Below, piece after piece: positions 63,940 through 64,000 of a DNA stretch of 64,000 nt; position 1 is the first letter of the stretch, and each line of letters begins with the position of its first letter. The DNA comes from Eilatimonas milleporae (lineage in GTDB: Bacteria; Pseudomonadota; Alphaproteobacteria; Sphingomonadales; Kordiimonadaceae): positions 186,001 through 250,000 of the forward strand of contig NZ_REFR01000009.1 in assembly GCF_003688555.1 (NCBI RefSeq), written 5' to 3'. The position numbers and the translations under genes were made by a program. Below the pieces are notes generated by a model. It made no database searches, had not been told where the DNA came from, and saw only the letters and a list, made by a program, of their open reading frames with translations.

Positions 63940-64000
63940 CCGCCCCGGAACCCCTAACATCGAAGACCCACAGCACTGCCCCACCCGGCGCCGGGCCCCC

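Overview
The window is GC-rich Gram-negative DNA, most likely from an alphaproteobacterium. The grounds are an ECF sigma/FecR/STN-TonB receptor set, a soluble PAS chemoreceptor, RTX/cadherin-like giant proteins with a sulfotransferase, and a phage tail related to lambda and gene-transfer-agent tails. I cannot name the genus. No rRNA, tRNA, insertion sequence or CRISPR array is visible.

Region by region: (1) 1-8.3 kb is host-like. It holds a fecI-fecR-TonB receptor set (minus strand, receptor cut by the left edge), a two-PAS cytoplasmic chemoreceptor, an exported endonuclease/exonuclease/phosphatase-fold protein and a TerB-like protein. (2) 8.6-9.9 kb is an Xre/MbcA-RES toxin-antitoxin pair behind a perfect inverted-repeat operator. 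(3) 9.9-16.4 kb is a prophage control and replication module. A CI-like S24 repressor is flanked on both sides by TGTGA-N5-TCACA operators; two small leftward genes lie on one side, and on the other are rightward genes for an unknown early protein, a DnaB helicase, an O-like replication protein, a small basic protein and a 269-aa protein in the place where lambdoid phages carry the late regulator Q. (4) 16.4-32.3 kb is a block on the minus strand: a serine-hydrolase-like protein, a small secreted protein, a 978-aa and a 3164-aa RTX/cadherin-like protein, and a sulfotransferase upstream of the giant gene. It looks like cargo between the early and late phage modules. (5) 33.2-58.2 kb is the rightward tail module in lambda order (tail completion, tail tube, G/GT chaperone with a GGGAAAG slippery site, tape measure, M-, L-, K-like, fused I-J), followed by a set of tail-fibre paralogues, three of which end in an S74-type chaperone domain. 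(6) 58.3-63.9 kb is packaging: small terminase, large terminase split into ATPase and nuclease genes, and a P22-like portal. Capsid, lysis and integrase genes are not in the window, so the prophage must continue to the right.

The most unusual signals are these. A gap-free promoter-leader-terminator element occurs in three copies, ahead of the first fibre gene, the tail operon and the terminase genes; this looks like a distributed late-gene control site. The large terminase is split by an array of 14-bp repeats that carries the stop codons. A row of fibre genes shares near-identical cassettes. Short tandem repeats have grown inside many phage genes. The N-terminal domain of the giant adhesin has a His/Cys pattern like clan CD peptidases.
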